From Nesterenkonia salmonea (GTDB taxonomy: Bacteria; Actinomycetota; Actinomycetes; Actinomycetales; Micrococcaceae): DNA of 47,166 nucleotides. The stretch covers positions 1-47,166 of the forward strand of contig NZ_VAVZ01000029.1 of the NCBI RefSeq assembly GCF_005771525.1, written 5' to 3'. This document shows positions 8,339 through 15,762 of the stretch, in pieces (positions within the stretch are counted from its first letter, which is position 1; every line of letters begins with the position of its first letter). A program made the position numbers and the translations under genes. The notes below the pieces were generated by a model. The model did no database searches. It was not told where the DNA came from and saw nothing but the letters and a program-made list of their open reading frames with translations.

Positions 8339-9175
8339 ATGTGCCGGAACCACCGGCACCAGCACAAGAAGGTGAAGAACACCGCCGTGGCTATGTTCCA
8401 AACAACAGGAGCCAAACTCGCCTATGAGGTGGAGGGCCCGGACTCCGGTCCGCTCTTCGTCCAGATGCATGGACTGACATCCTCAGCGTGGCGGGAGCAT
8501 CGTGCTGGCTTGGACGTGACCGGTCAGCTCGATGGGTTTCGTGTGTTGCGCTTCGACTCACGGGGCCATGGATCCTCCACAGGCCGCGCGGTCCCGGAGG
8601 ATTACCTGTGGTCACAGCTGGCAGAGGACTTGCTGGAACTGCTGGACGCCATAGCCCCCGGTGAACAGGTCCACACTGGCGGCCCTTCGATGGGTGCGGC
8701 GACACAAATCTGTGCGGCACTGAAAGATCCCCAGAGGTTCGCCTCGCTGAGCCTGCTCGTGCCGCCCACGGCATGGGCAACACGCAGTGCACAAACTGAT
8801 CAGTACCTGCGCTCGGCCGAACTCGTAGAAGACCATGGCATTGGCGCTTTCGTGCGAATGGGTGAATCCATGCTTCCACCCCCTGCGCTGGCTGACCGTC
8901 CGCGTGAGCGCGTTCCCGCAGTTAGCCAGGAACTCCTTCCGTCCATACTGCGCGGAGCCGCTATGACCGACCTGCCAAGTGTTGAAGACGTCGCCCAGCT
9001 GGAGGTACCGATCCAAATCCTTGCATGGGTAGACGACCACGCTCATCCAGTCTCTACTGCGGAGAAGCTGAACCGGCTGCATGCAGAGTCGCAGTTGTCG
9101 ATTGCAGAGACTCCCGAGGACCTGGCAACCTGGCCCACTCGGGTCGCTACCTTCGTGGAGCGCCACCGCCGTTGA
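8339..9175 (+). CDS. Alpha/beta-hydrolase fold protein
   Basis: 278 residues from ATG 8339, which has GGAG six nt upstream. Homology-like sequence begins only at the internal Met19 (8393), so the basic first 18 residues may be dispensable. Fold markers: oxyanion HG in QMHGLTSS, strand-turn FDSRGHG, nucleophile elbow GGPSMG and the acid-strand segment ILAWVDDHAHP. The usual catalytic His near the C-terminus, normally in a GH motif, is not evident: the corresponding segment reads AETPEDLATWP. It may therefore be a non-hydrolytic member or use a displaced histidine. Substrate unknown. Divergent from the condensation-domain gene; the two could act on related metabolites, but this is only inference. 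Confidence 0.8.
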   Translation: MCRNHRHQHKKVKNTAVAMFQTTGAKLAYEVEGPDSGPLFVQMHGLTSSAWREHRAGLDVTGQLDGFRVLRFDSRGHGSSTGRAVPEDYLWSQLAEDLLELLDAIAPGEQVHTGGPSMGAATQICAALKDPQRFASLSLLVPPTAWATRSAQTDQYLRSAELVEDHGIGAFVRMGESMLPPPALADRPRERVPAVSQELLPSILRGAAMTDLPSVEDVAQLEVPIQILAWVDDHAHPVSTAEKLNRLHAESQLSIAETPEDLATWPTRVATFVERHRR

Positions 9176-9185
9176 GCCGGAATGT

Positions 9186-9283
9186 GATCGGATCGCCGAA
9201 CCGGCCCGCTCGGGGTTGTTCGGCAGGATCACGACCAACCGGCCCTGATCCCCTTCCCATTGCCTAGGTTCGGCGATCCGATC
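9186..9283. repeat. Perfect 17-bp inverted repeat with structured 64-nt loop
   Basis: GATCGGATCGCCGAACC at 9186-9202 pairs exactly with 9267-9283. The loop contains two further, mutually exclusive small stems: GGTTG 9214-9218 with CAACC 9236-9240, and GGATCA 9226-9231 with TGATCC 9246-9251. It begins 10 nt after the hydrolase stop codon. It could be a terminator, a small structured RNA or a non-autonomous repeat; no U-tract follows, and no target duplication was recognised. Confidence 0.6.
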
Positions 9284-9305
9284 TGCAGTTCGTCCCTGAG
9301 AGATC

Positions 9306-9351
9306 TCAGGACAACCGCGAACGTCCCCAGTCTGGGACGCGCTTGTCCTGA
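9306..9351. repeat. Interrupted inverted repeat
   Basis: A 9-bp outer stem (9306-9314 with 9343-9351) encloses a 6-bp inner stem (CGTCCC 9322-9327 with GGGACG 9334-9339), separated by unpaired bases. This is the second of several dyads in this gene-free region. There is no U-tract. Confidence 0.5.
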
Positions 9352-9376
9352 TCACTCCGTGACGCCAATAAGAGAA

Positions 9377-9394
9377 GCGTGAGAGCTCTCACGC
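9377..9394. repeat. Perfect 18-bp palindrome
   Basis: GCGTGAGAGCTCTCACGC has no spacer and reads identically on both strands, the form expected of a homodimeric protein-binding site. A smaller dyad, GTGTGT-CATA-ACACAC, lies at 9432-9447. No adjacent start codon explains it as an ordinary operator. Confidence 0.5.
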
Positions 9395-9578
9395 GGATGC
9401 ACGCCGGAGATTACCGGCCAATATCCACGTCGTGTGTCATAACACACAGGAGCCCCCGCTCTACCGAAAAACCTCAAACTGATCCCCTGGAAGGGGCCTA
9501 AGGTCTCCGAAAGGCGAAGAGGGACGATTGACACTGTAGGCCCGTGAACGCGCCCGGGCAATAGGTCCCTCACAAGGC

Positions 9579-9811
9579 CCTGTGGATAAAATGTGGAGTG
9601 CGCGGCGTGTCGTGTGAAGAACCTGAGGGAAACGTGTGGATAAAGCTGTAGATATCTCTGGGATATCCTTCTGACTAGGAACGATGTAGCGACACGCTGT
9701 GAGTTAAAAGTTTTTCTCACCACTTTTTTCGACAGCACCAGGCACTTGCTGTTCACCCTAAGTTGGGTGTATAGCCATCTTTGGACGACCGTTTTCCACA
9801 GAATCTCCACA
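9579..9811. promoter_or_regulatory. Ectopic DnaA-box cluster resembling oriC
   Basis: Two perfect DnaA boxes in the TGTGGATAA orientation lie at 9581-9589 and 9635-9643. An inverted near-box TTTTCCACA lies at 9792-9800, followed by a weaker box ending at 9811. An A/T-rich patch sits between them (about 9703-9729). The first box is embedded in CCTGTGGATAAA, identical to 37625-37636 in oriC, and both are followed a few bases later by TGGAGTG. The inverted box is followed by GAATC as in oriC: TCCACAGAATC at 9795-9805 and 37811-37821. Box order and orientation match. It could titrate DnaA, be a vestigial or secondary origin, or regulate the downstream gene. Confidence 0.65.
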
Positions 9812-9872
9812 GGCTGCGCGGCGTGTAGTGAGTTACTTGAACGTGAGGCCTGTCATGTTCGCATGTAACTCT

Positions 9873-9884
9873 TTCAAATTTGAA
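9873..9884. promoter_or_regulatory. 12-bp palindrome upstream of monooxygenase gene
   Basis: TTCAAATTTGAA is a perfect palindrome 61 nt upstream of the start codon at 9946, a reasonable place for a repressor site of the MarR/TetR size class. No intact regulator is adjacent. Confidence 0.35.
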
Positions 9885-9945
9885 GTACTCTTAAGGGGTA
9901 CGAGTTTTCATCGCCTCTTCTTTTCCTACTCTTCGCAGGAGCGCT

Positions 9946-11079
9946 ATGCAGTTCGGTATCTTCTCCATCGGTGACATCACCCCGGATCCCACTACCGGAC
10001 GGGTACCTACCGAACATGAACGGATCAAGTCCACGGTGGCTATTGCCAGGAAAGCCGAAGAAGTGGGGCTTGATGTTTTCGCCATTGGCCAGCACCACAA
10101 TCCCCCGTTCGTGGCTCCGGCCAATCCGCCGATCTTCATGGCGCACATCGCTGCCCAGACTGAGCGTCTTCTGCTCTCCACCGCCACTACGCTCATCACT
10201 ACGACGGACCCGGTGCGCATCGCTGAGGATTACGCCTATGTCCAGCACCTCAGTGACGGTCGGATCGATCTGACTCTGGGCCGGGGGAACACGGGTCCGG
10301 TCTATCCCTGGTTTGGTAAAGACATTCGCGCAGGGGTTCCTCTGGCCGTGGAGAACTACGCTCTGCTGCACCGACTGTGGAGGGAAGAAGAGGTGGAGTG
10401 GAAAGGCCGGTTCCGGACGCCACTGCAGAACTTCACGGCGACCCCCCGGCCACTCGACGGCACCCCACCATTCGTCTGGCACGGATCGATCCGATCCCCG
10501 GAGATCGCAGAACAGGCCGCCTATTACGGTGACGGCTTCTTCCACAACAACATCTTCTGGAACAAGGAGCACACCGGCCGGATGGTTGACCTTTACCGGG
10601 AGCGCTACGCCCATTACGGGCACGGCAGCCCCGAGCAGGCCATCGTCGGCCTGGGCGGTCAAGTGTTCATGCGGCCGAATTCACAGGACGCCGTGCGCGA
10701 GTTCCGGCCGTACTTCGATCGCGCGCCGGTCTATGGCGGCGGCCCTTCGCTGGAGGACTTCACGGAGATGACCCCACTGACAGTGGGCACCCCCGACCAG
10801 GTGATTGAGAAGACACTGAGCTTCCGCGACTACGCCGGGGACTATCAGCGCCAGCTGTTCCTGATCGATCATGCTGGACTGCCGCTGGAGACCGTACTGG
10901 AGCAGATTGAGATCTTGGGCGAAGAGGTCGTCCCGGTTCTTCGCAGGGAAGTCGCCTCACGCGCCCCAGAAGGCACCCCTGCGGCACCGACGCATCAACT
11001 CCTCCGCGAACGCCACAGGGCGGGCTTCGATCCGGTTCCAGGCGGCAGCACCTCAGCTCGGGACGCTGTTGCCTCCTAG
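9946..11079 (+). CDS. Luciferase-like FMN-dependent oxidoreductase (CE1758-like)
   Basis: 377 residues forming a bacterial-luciferase-type TIM barrel. The N-terminal MQFGIFSIGDI, the AEDYAYVQHLSDGR and LGRGNTGPVYPWFG segments, and WHGSIRSPE are typical of the flavin-dependent LLM class, in particular the CE1758 subfamily known from Actinobacteria. Such enzymes use reduced FMN supplied by a separate reductase; the substrate here is unknown. The last 40 residues are Ala/Pro/Arg-rich and probably disordered. A GGAG ribosome site precedes the ATG. The gene is flanked upstream by the DnaA-box region and downstream converges with a MarR remnant. Confidence 0.88.
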   Translation: MQFGIFSIGDITPDPTTGRVPTEHERIKSTVAIARKAEEVGLDVFAIGQHHNPPFVAPANPPIFMAHIAAQTERLLLSTATTLITTTDPVRIAEDYAYVQHLSDGRIDLTLGRGNTGPVYPWFGKDIRAGVPLAVENYALLHRLWREEEVEWKGRFRTPLQNFTATPRPLDGTPPFVWHGSIRSPEIAEQAAYYGDGFFHNNIFWNKEHTGRMVDLYRERYAHYGHGSPEQAIVGLGGQVFMRPNSQDAVREFRPYFDRAPVYGGGPSLEDFTEMTPLTVGTPDQVIEKTLSFRDYAGDYQRQLFLIDHAGLPLETVLEQIEILGEEVVPVLRREVASRAPEGTPAAPTHQLLRERHRAGFDPVPGGSTSARDAVAS

Positions 11080-11097
11080 CGACCCTGTAAGGGCCCC

Positions 11098-11298
11098 TCA
11101 GGTATCATGACGGCGATAGACGGGTCCCAACGTCTCGTCTGGATCTAGTCGCCTGAGCATGGCGTCGGTGATCTCCCGTAACTGGTCGACTTGCTCGTCA
11201 GTCAACACATCAAGGACATGTCTGCGCACCGCTTCGCAGCTGGGCATCCAGCACTCCGGGGCGCCCGAGTTAGCCTCGACATCATCCTGATCGCCCAT
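11098..11298 (-). pseudogene. MarR-family regulator remnant (C-terminal part only)
   Basis: The minus strand encodes a peptide whose last 45 residues (from 11235 to the stop at 11098), beginning EAVRRHVLDVLTDEQ and continuing through LREITDAMLRRLDP, match the C-terminal helix pair of MarR-family regulators. The DNA-binding winged-helix part, about 100 residues, is absent: upstream sequence runs into the DoxX remnant on the opposite strand. A nominal reading frame continues to 11658, but that part is antisense to DoxX and does not look like MarR. Read as one half of a divergent pair that lost its shared promoter region. Confidence 0.7.
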
Positions 11299-11307
11299 GG
11301 CTAGTAG

Positions 11308-11669
11308 AAGTTCAATGAGTGGACCGTTGCCAGTACCACCGGGTCCTTCGACGGGATGGGCGTTCCCGCGCCGTCGATGACTGCGCCATTGCTGGCGGGT
11401 CTTGAGCTGATTGGCGGAGCCCTGCTGATTCTGGGACTGCTCACGCCTGTGATCGCGGCACTGAATGCCATTTCGATGCTCGCAGCGTTGGCCATCGTGC
11501 CCGCACCTGCGGGGATTTTCGTTGACGCTGGCGGCTACGAGCTTGTGCTGGCGATCTTCGCGGGCCTGATCGTTCTGGCGGGACTCGGCGGCGGTCGCAT
11601 AAGCGTTGATCAGCTGATCGGTCCTGCTCGTAAGCTCTCCAAGCGCCAGGTCATACATCTGGGCATGAG
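11308..11669 (+). pseudogene. DoxX-family membrane protein remnant, both ends damaged
   Basis: In-frame sequence from 11308 resembles the interior of DoxX proteins: KFNEWTVASTTGSFDGMGVP, then APLLAGLELIGGALLILGLL and two further hydrophobic segments. The first 30-35 residues, which normally hold the first membrane helix ending in a HG motif, are missing, and a TAG at 11305 closes the frame. At the 3' end the frame has no stop of its own; it runs through the rplI terminator to 11778, antisense to rplI. DoxX proteins are small quinone-linked or redox membrane proteins often next to MarR regulators. Probably non-functional. Confidence 0.7.
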
Positions 11670-11718
11670 AAAAGGGGGCCGCGTTTCATCCTTGATGGAT
11701 GGAACGCGGCCCCCTTTT
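11670..11718. terminator. Strong bidirectional terminator after rplI
   Basis: A perfect 16-bp stem, AAAAGGGGGCCGCGTT (11670-11685) with its complement at 11703-11718, extends further with one G-U pair to a 5-nt loop. In the minus direction the stem ends in UUUU, ending the rpsF-ssb-rpsR-rplI operon 20 bp after the rplI stop. Confidence 0.9.
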
Positions 11719-11737
11719 GCGTCAGTGGCTGTGGTGC

Positions 11738-12190
11738 CTACTTGGCCGGAACGACCTGCAGGTCCAGGGTCGCTGTGACCTCGGCGTGCAGCTTCACAGT
11801 CGCGGTGTAGTGTCCAACGGCTTTGATGCGAGCAGGCAGCTCGACGGTGCGCCGATCGATGCTTCCCAGGCCTGCGGCCTGGACGGCCTCAGCAATCTGG
11901 GCTGCTCCGACGGTGCCGAACAGGCGGCCAGACTCGCCGGTTTTCACACCGACCTGCACTGTGCGTGCCTGCAGCTTCTCGGCGATGGACTGAGCCTCTT
12001 CGACAGTAGCGATTTCGCGGGCCTTGCGGGCCTGACGAATACGCTCCACGTCTTTTTCGCCGCCTTTGGTCCAGGTCAACGCGTAGCCGCGGGGCAGCAG
12101 GTAGTTGCGCGCGTAGCCGTCTTTGACCTCGACGACATCGCCGGGGGCACCGAGGCCGGTGACTTCCTGAGTCAGGATGAGCTTCGACAT
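11738..12190 (-). CDS. rplI: 50S ribosomal protein L9
   Basis: 150 residues, the standard length. The N-terminal domain that binds 23S rRNA carries the family signature: [20 protein letters not shown] at about residues 19-38. The long connecting helix (about 40-75) and the C-terminal domain with [15 protein letters not shown] follow. A purine-rich AAGGAA ribosome site precedes the ATG. Last gene of the rpsF operon, 28 bp after rpsR, followed by a strong terminator. Confidence 0.97.
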   Translation of the reverse strand: MSKLILTQEVTGLGAPGDVVEVKDGYARNYLLPRGYALTWTKGGEKDVERIRQARKAREIATVEEAQSIAEKLQARTVQVGVKTGESGRLFGTVGAAQIAEAVQAAGLGSIDRRTVELPARIKAVGHYTATVKLHAEVTATLDLQVVPAK

Positions 12191-12218
12191 ATCAGTAGTT
12201 CCTTTCCTTCCTCAGTAA

Positions 12219-12461
12219 TCAGCCGCGGCCAGCGCCGGAGTACGGCAGCAGGGCCATTTCGCGGGCATTCTTGATCGCCTGGGCGATCTTGCGCTGCTCC
12301 TGGACCGATACTCCGGTCACACGGCGGGCGCGGATCTTGCCACGGTCGGAGATGAACTTCCGAAGCAGGGCAGTGTCCTTGTAGTCAATGACCTTGATGT
12401 CAGCAGCCTTCAGCGGGTTCGCCTTGGGCTTTGGCTTCTTGGTGATATCAGCCTTTGCCAT
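12219..12461 (-). CDS. rpsR: 30S ribosomal protein S18
   Basis: 80 residues from the ATG at 12461, which has GGAG 7 nt upstream; a Met six codons earlier is less likely because it lies before that ribosome site. The S18 core is clear: [19 protein letters not shown] followed by [19 protein letters not shown]. There are no cysteines, so this is the zinc-independent form. It pairs with S6 on the 30S platform. It lies 74 bp downstream of ssb in the same operon. Confidence 0.97.
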   Translation of the reverse strand: MAKADITKKPKPKANPLKAADIKVIDYKDTALLRKFISDRGKIRARRVTGVSVQEQRKIAQAIKNAREMALLPYSGAGRG

Positions 12462-12535
12462 CGTGGTGCTCCTTTTCATGATGGGGAGCCCGCGCTCTTA
12501 CGCGGGATGGTGAATAGTTGTCAGTAAGTAAAGCG

Positions 12536-13099
12536 TTAGAACGGGGGTTCGTCGTTGCTGCCGGCGTCCCAGCCGCCGCCCTGCGAAGGCTGTCCGCCCC
12601 AGGGGTCCGACTGTTGCCCGCCGCTGTTGGGCGAGCCTCCGCCGAATCCACCGGGTTGCTGGCCTCCTCCGAACCCACCGCCCGGGTTGCCACCGCCTTG
12701 GTTGCCACCGAATCCGCCGCCGCCCTGGCGGGGCGCCTGACGTTCGATCTTGGCCGTGGCGTAACGCAATGAGGCGCCAATCTCGTCGACGTCGAGTTCC
12801 CAGCTGGTCCTGTTGTTGCCCTCTTTGTCCTCGAAGCTGCGAGCTTTGAGGCGTCCTTGAGCAACAACGCGTGTGCCCTTTGTCAGCGATTCGCAGACAT
12901 TTTCCGCAGCTTCACGCCAGAGTGAGCAGCGGACGAAGAGTGTTTCTGCGTCCTTGTACTCATTGGCCTGACGGTCGAAGTAGCGGGGTGTGGAAGCGAT
13001 GACAAAGTTGGTCACCGGTGCCCCGGAGGGAGTGAACCGGAGCTCTGGGTCAGCGGTCAGGTTTCCGACGACGGTGATGACAGTTTCGTTATAGGCCAT
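12536..13099 (-). CDS. ssb: Single-stranded DNA-binding protein
   Basis: 187 residues. The OB-fold spans about 1-110 ([14 protein letters not shown], then the [14 protein letters not shown] and [12 protein letters not shown] segments). A long Gly/Gln/Pro-rich linker of repeated GGG units (about 120-178) leads to the acidic tip NDEPPF, the docking site for replication and repair partners. SSB coats single-stranded DNA at forks. It sits between rpsF and rpsR, the normal arrangement, 58 bp downstream of rpsF. Confidence 0.97.
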   Translation of the reverse strand: MAYNETVITVVGNLTADPELRFTPSGAPVTNFVIASTPRYFDRQANEYKDAETLFVRCSLWREAAENVCESLTKGTRVVAQGRLKARSFEDKEGNNRTSWELDVDEIGASLRYATAKIERQAPRQGGGGFGGNQGGGNPGGGFGGGQQPGGFGGGSPNSGGQQSDPWGGQPSQGGGWDAGSNDEPPF

Positions 13100-13157
13100 G
13101 TGGTGTACCTCTTTTCAGTAGTTCGTGTACCAAATATTCTGGGCCCAGATGCCTGTC

Positions 13158-13457
13158 TTAGGCGACCTTGAACTCTTCAGGGCGGATGATCTTGGTGCGC
13201 AGAATAGTCTCATTCAAGCGCAGCAGACGGTCCAGCTCTTTAGCGGAGTCAGGGGTGGAGTGGAAATTCACGACGGCGTAAATCGCCTCAGTCTTCTTCT
13301 GAATCTCGAAAGTCAGCTGACGGCGTCCCCAAATGTCGACCTCGTCGACGGTTCCACCATCTTTCTTGATCAGTTCCATGTACTTGCCCAGTGTGGGCTC
13401 TACGGTGCGCTCGTCGACCTCAGGGTCGACCAGCACCATTAGTTCGTAATGACGCAT
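13158..13457 (-). CDS. rpsF: 30S ribosomal protein S6
   Basis: 99 residues from the ATG at 13457, which has a strong GGAGG site 9 nt upstream; an open frame extends 34 codons further but crosses this ribosome site and the leader. The S6 fold is recognised from [34 protein letters not shown] and the C-terminal [15 protein letters not shown]. It forms a heterodimer with S18 on the ribosome. First gene of rpsF-ssb-rpsR-rplI. Confidence 0.97.
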   Translation of the reverse strand: MRHYELMVLVDPEVDERTVEPTLGKYMELIKKDGGTVDEVDIWGRRQLTFEIQKKTEAIYAVVNFHSTPDSAKELDRLLRLNETILRTKIIRPEEFKVA

Positions 13458-13484
13458 TATGAACCCACCTCCTTCGGTCTTGCG

Positions 13485-13503
13485 GTCACGGGATTTCCGT
13501 AAC
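13485..13503 (-). promoter_or_regulatory. Leader hairpin upstream of rpsF (possible S6:S18 site)
   Basis: In the rpsF mRNA leader a 7-bp stem (GTTACGG with CCGTGAC, one G-U, 5-nt loop) is followed by GACCGCAAGACCGAAGGAGG leading into the ribosome site. In many bacteria rpsF mRNA carries an autoregulatory structure bound by S6:S18 that contains an exposed CCG; two CCG triplets occur here. A possible -10, TAACAT, lies at 13558-13563 on the minus strand, which would give a leader of about 95 nt. The match is by position and partial motif only. Confidence 0.35.
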
Positions 13504-13595
13504 AGGAGGTTCTTTGCGTGGTGTTCCATGCCGACAGTCATCGGCACAGACCGCACCATGTTACCCCTAATCCCGGATGAGTACGAACGGGCTGG

Positions 13596-14909
13596 TCAGA
13601 CTGTGAGCTCCTGGGTGAAGAAGGCAATCACAGCGTCGCGCAGATAGGCGATGTCATCGACCCCACACATCTCCCGGGCCGAGTGCATGCTCAGCAGCGG
13701 GACCCCTACATCCACGGTCCGCAGACCCAACCGAGTAGCGGTGATGGGTCCGATCGTTGAGCCACAGGGAATGTCATTATTGGCCACGAACTCCTGACTG
13801 GGCACCCCAGCGGCCCGGCACACCTGCGCCCACATCGCCGCACCAGGGGCGTCGGTGGTGTACCGCTGATTGGCGTTGATCTTCAGCAGCGGCCCGGCAT
13901 TGGGCAGGGGCCGGTTCGCCGGGTCGTGGCGCTCTGAGTAGTTCGGATGCACCGCGTGGCCGGCATCGGCGCTCAGATGCCATGATCCCGCGTATGCCTG
14001 GGCGCGCTGTGACACTGTTGCCTGTAAACCCTCGTAGATGCGGTCGAGCACTTCCTCCAAAAACGGTCCGGCCGCTCCTGAACGAGATGCTGAGCCTAGC
14101 TCCTCATGGTCGAAAGCGGCCAGTATGGGAATGACACCAGCTGAGCCGTCCGCGGCGCAGATTGCCTGCAAGCCCGCATACACCGAGGAGAGGTTGTCCA
14201 GCCTGCCGGAGGCTAGGAACTCATTCTTGGTACCGAACCGGGCTGGTGCCTGAGCGTCAGCGATCACGACGTCGTAGCCGTCCACCTGGTCTGCTCCCAC
14301 CCCGGCTGAGCGACTGACCAGATCCAGGACATCAGCTTCAGCAGCCGCCTCCTGGGACCCGGCTACCGCCAGGATCGGCATAGTCTGCTGCTGCTTGCCC
14401 AACTTCACGCCGTCATTATTGACTTGGCGGTCCAGGTGGATCGCCAGTTGCGGGATGCGCGCTACTGGTCCCGTAGCAGCCAGGTGGGTGGCGCCGTCGC
14501 GCGTGACGATTCGACCTGCCAGGCGCAGCTCGCGGTCCAGCCACGAATTCAGCAGCGGGCCGCCGTAGACTTCCACACCTGCCTGAACCCACCCCTGTCT
14601 GACGACAGTGGACTTTGGTTTCAGTTTGAACCCAGGAGAGTCGGTATGGGCACCAAGCACACGCAGCGGCGTCGTGGGCCCTGCGCCCTGTGGAATAACC
14701 CAAGCCAAGACGGCGCCATCACGAACCACCACGTATCTTCCGGGCTCAACGGGCCAGTCCTGGTGTTCACCGAGATGCGTGAAGCCAGCCTCAACCAATC
14801 GTTGCGCGGTGACCGCTGCGGCGTGATAGGACGACGGCGACTCTGTGACGAAGCTGCTGAGGTCCTCGATGAGTTCATCGGTACTCAATGCTGTGGGGGT
14901 TGACATCAT
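13596..14909 (-). CDS. M18-family zinc aminopeptidase
   Basis: 437 residues, the normal size for this cytosolic dodecameric, di-zinc aminopeptidase (aspartyl aminopeptidase-like, removing N-terminal residues from peptides). Metal ligands and catalytic segments: GAHTDSPG (His88, Asp90), SGRLDNLSS, DHEELGS, DAGHAVHPNYSERHDP and the C-terminal LLSMHSAREM. The start at 14909 is chosen because TAGGAT (14917-14922, minus strand) ends 7 nt before it, a leaderless arrangement. The next Met codon (14906) is also possible. It lies 22 bp after the response-regulator gene but appears to have its own promoter. Gene name not certain (apeB/pepC-like). Confidence 0.92.
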   Translation of the reverse strand: MMSTPTALSTDELIEDLSSFVTESPSSYHAAAVTAQRLVEAGFTHLGEHQDWPVEPGRYVVVRDGAVLAWVIPQGAGPTTPLRVLGAHTDSPGFKLKPKSTVVRQGWVQAGVEVYGGPLLNSWLDRELRLAGRIVTRDGATHLAATGPVARIPQLAIHLDRQVNNDGVKLGKQQQTMPILAVAGSQEAAAEADVLDLVSRSAGVGADQVDGYDVVIADAQAPARFGTKNEFLASGRLDNLSSVYAGLQAICAADGSAGVIPILAAFDHEELGSASRSGAAGPFLEEVLDRIYEGLQATVSQRAQAYAGSWHLSADAGHAVHPNYSERHDPANRPLPNAGPLLKINANQRYTTDAPGAAMWAQVCRAAGVPSQEFVANNDIPCGSTIGPITATRLGLRTVDVGVPLLSMHSAREMCGVDDIAYLRDAVIAFFTQELTV

Positions 14910-14931
14910 TCTTCCCATCCTACGGCTGGGT

Positions 14932-15762
14932 TCAGCCGATGAGCCCAGATTGGTAGACGTAGACCACGGCCTGAACCCGGTCGCGCAGCTGCAGCTTGTT
15001 GAGGATTCGGCGCACATGAGTTTTCACTGTCGCTTCGGACAGGAAGAACCGCTCAGCGATCTCCGCGTTCGACAAACCTTCAGCAACCGCGAAGAGCATT
15101 TCTGCTTCCCGTGCAGTGAGGGCTTCGCGTATTACGCCGTCGTCGAGCGCGGTCGCGATCTGCTGTCCTGAGGGTGAACTTCCCGTCGCCTCGTCTGATG
15201 AAGCTGACCCCGTGCGGGGTCCGCCGGCGTCCTCGCCGGGGCTCTGAGCCACAGCGCCAGATGTCCGGTGCGCGGGGGGTCTGCTGTGCTGAGAGGCCGG
15301 AGCTGGCGAGGACGGAGACTGAGACTGGCGCACGTACATCTCCAAAAGGCGCCGAGTGATGCGGGGGGCTACGACCGCGTCACCGGAGGCGACCACACGG
15401 ACCGCATCCACCAGGTCCTCCGGCTCCACATCCTTGAGCAAGAACGCGCTGGCACCGGCCTGCAGTCCGGAAAACGCGTACTCATCCAGGTCAAACGTGG
15501 TGAGAATAATTACGCGCACATCACCGAAACGTTCAACGATCCGCTCTGTGGCCTCGATGCCGTCCATTCGCGGCATTCGCACGTCCATCAGCACCACATC
15601 CGGGAGCTCTTGGCCCAAAGAGTCCAGGGTCTCCAGAGCTTCCCGACCGTCGCCGGCTTCAGCGACTACCTGGAGATCGTCCTCTCCTTCCAGAATGAGC
15701 TTGAATCCCATCCGCAGCAGGTGCTGGTCATCCACCAACATGACCTTGATCGTCTCGCTCAT
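14932..15762 (-). CDS. NarL/LuxR-type two-component response regulator
   Basis: 276 residues from ATG 15762, which overlaps the kinase stop codon (ATGA), so the two are translationally coupled. Receiver domain about 4-125 with phospho-acceptor Asp60 in VVLMDVRMPRMDG and conserved Lys110. C-terminal LuxR-type helix-turn-helix about 212-276 (LTAREAEMLFAVAEGLSNAE, then SEATVKTHVRRILNKL). Between them lies an unusually long Ser/Pro/Gly/Ala-rich linker, about 145-205, where most relatives have 15-25 residues. Presumably activates the upstream ABC exporter operon in response to the partner kinase. Confidence 0.95.
   Translation of the reverse strand: MSETIKVMLVDDQHLLRMGFKLILEGEDDLQVVAEAGDGREALETLDSLGQELPDVVLMDVRMPRMDGIEATERIVERFGDVRVIILTTFDLDEYAFSGLQAGASAFLLKDVEPEDLVDAVRVVASGDAVVAPRITRRLLEMYVRQSQSPSSPAPASQHSRPPAHRTSGAVAQSPGEDAGGPRTGSASSDEATGSSPSGQQIATALDDGVIREALTAREAEMLFAVAEGLSNAEIAERFFLSEATVKTHVRRILNKLQLRDRVQAVVYVYQSGLIG

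Larger units (their letters stand above)
9176..9945. other. 770-bp gene-free region with dyads and DnaA boxes
   Basis: No convincing gene lies between the alpha/beta hydrolase and the monooxygenase. The left half (9186-9450) holds a series of inverted repeats and an 18-bp palindrome. The right half (9579-9811) holds a DnaA-box cluster around an A/T-rich patch (about 9703-9729). A palindrome near 9873 precedes the monooxygenase gene. The parts are listed separately. Confidence 0.75.

Noticed and set aside
9352-9810. 152-codon minus-strand open frame in the DnaA-box region
   Set aside because: No ribosome site or promoter-like element, no recognisable domain, unusual composition, and it runs across palindromes and DnaA boxes.
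11299-11658. N-terminal continuation of the MarR remnant frame
   Set aside because: It is antisense to DoxX-like sequence and rich in Gln/Arg/Asn without MarR features.
11699-12274. 191-codon plus-strand frame over rplI
   Set aside because: Shadow of the conserved rplI gene on the opposite strand.
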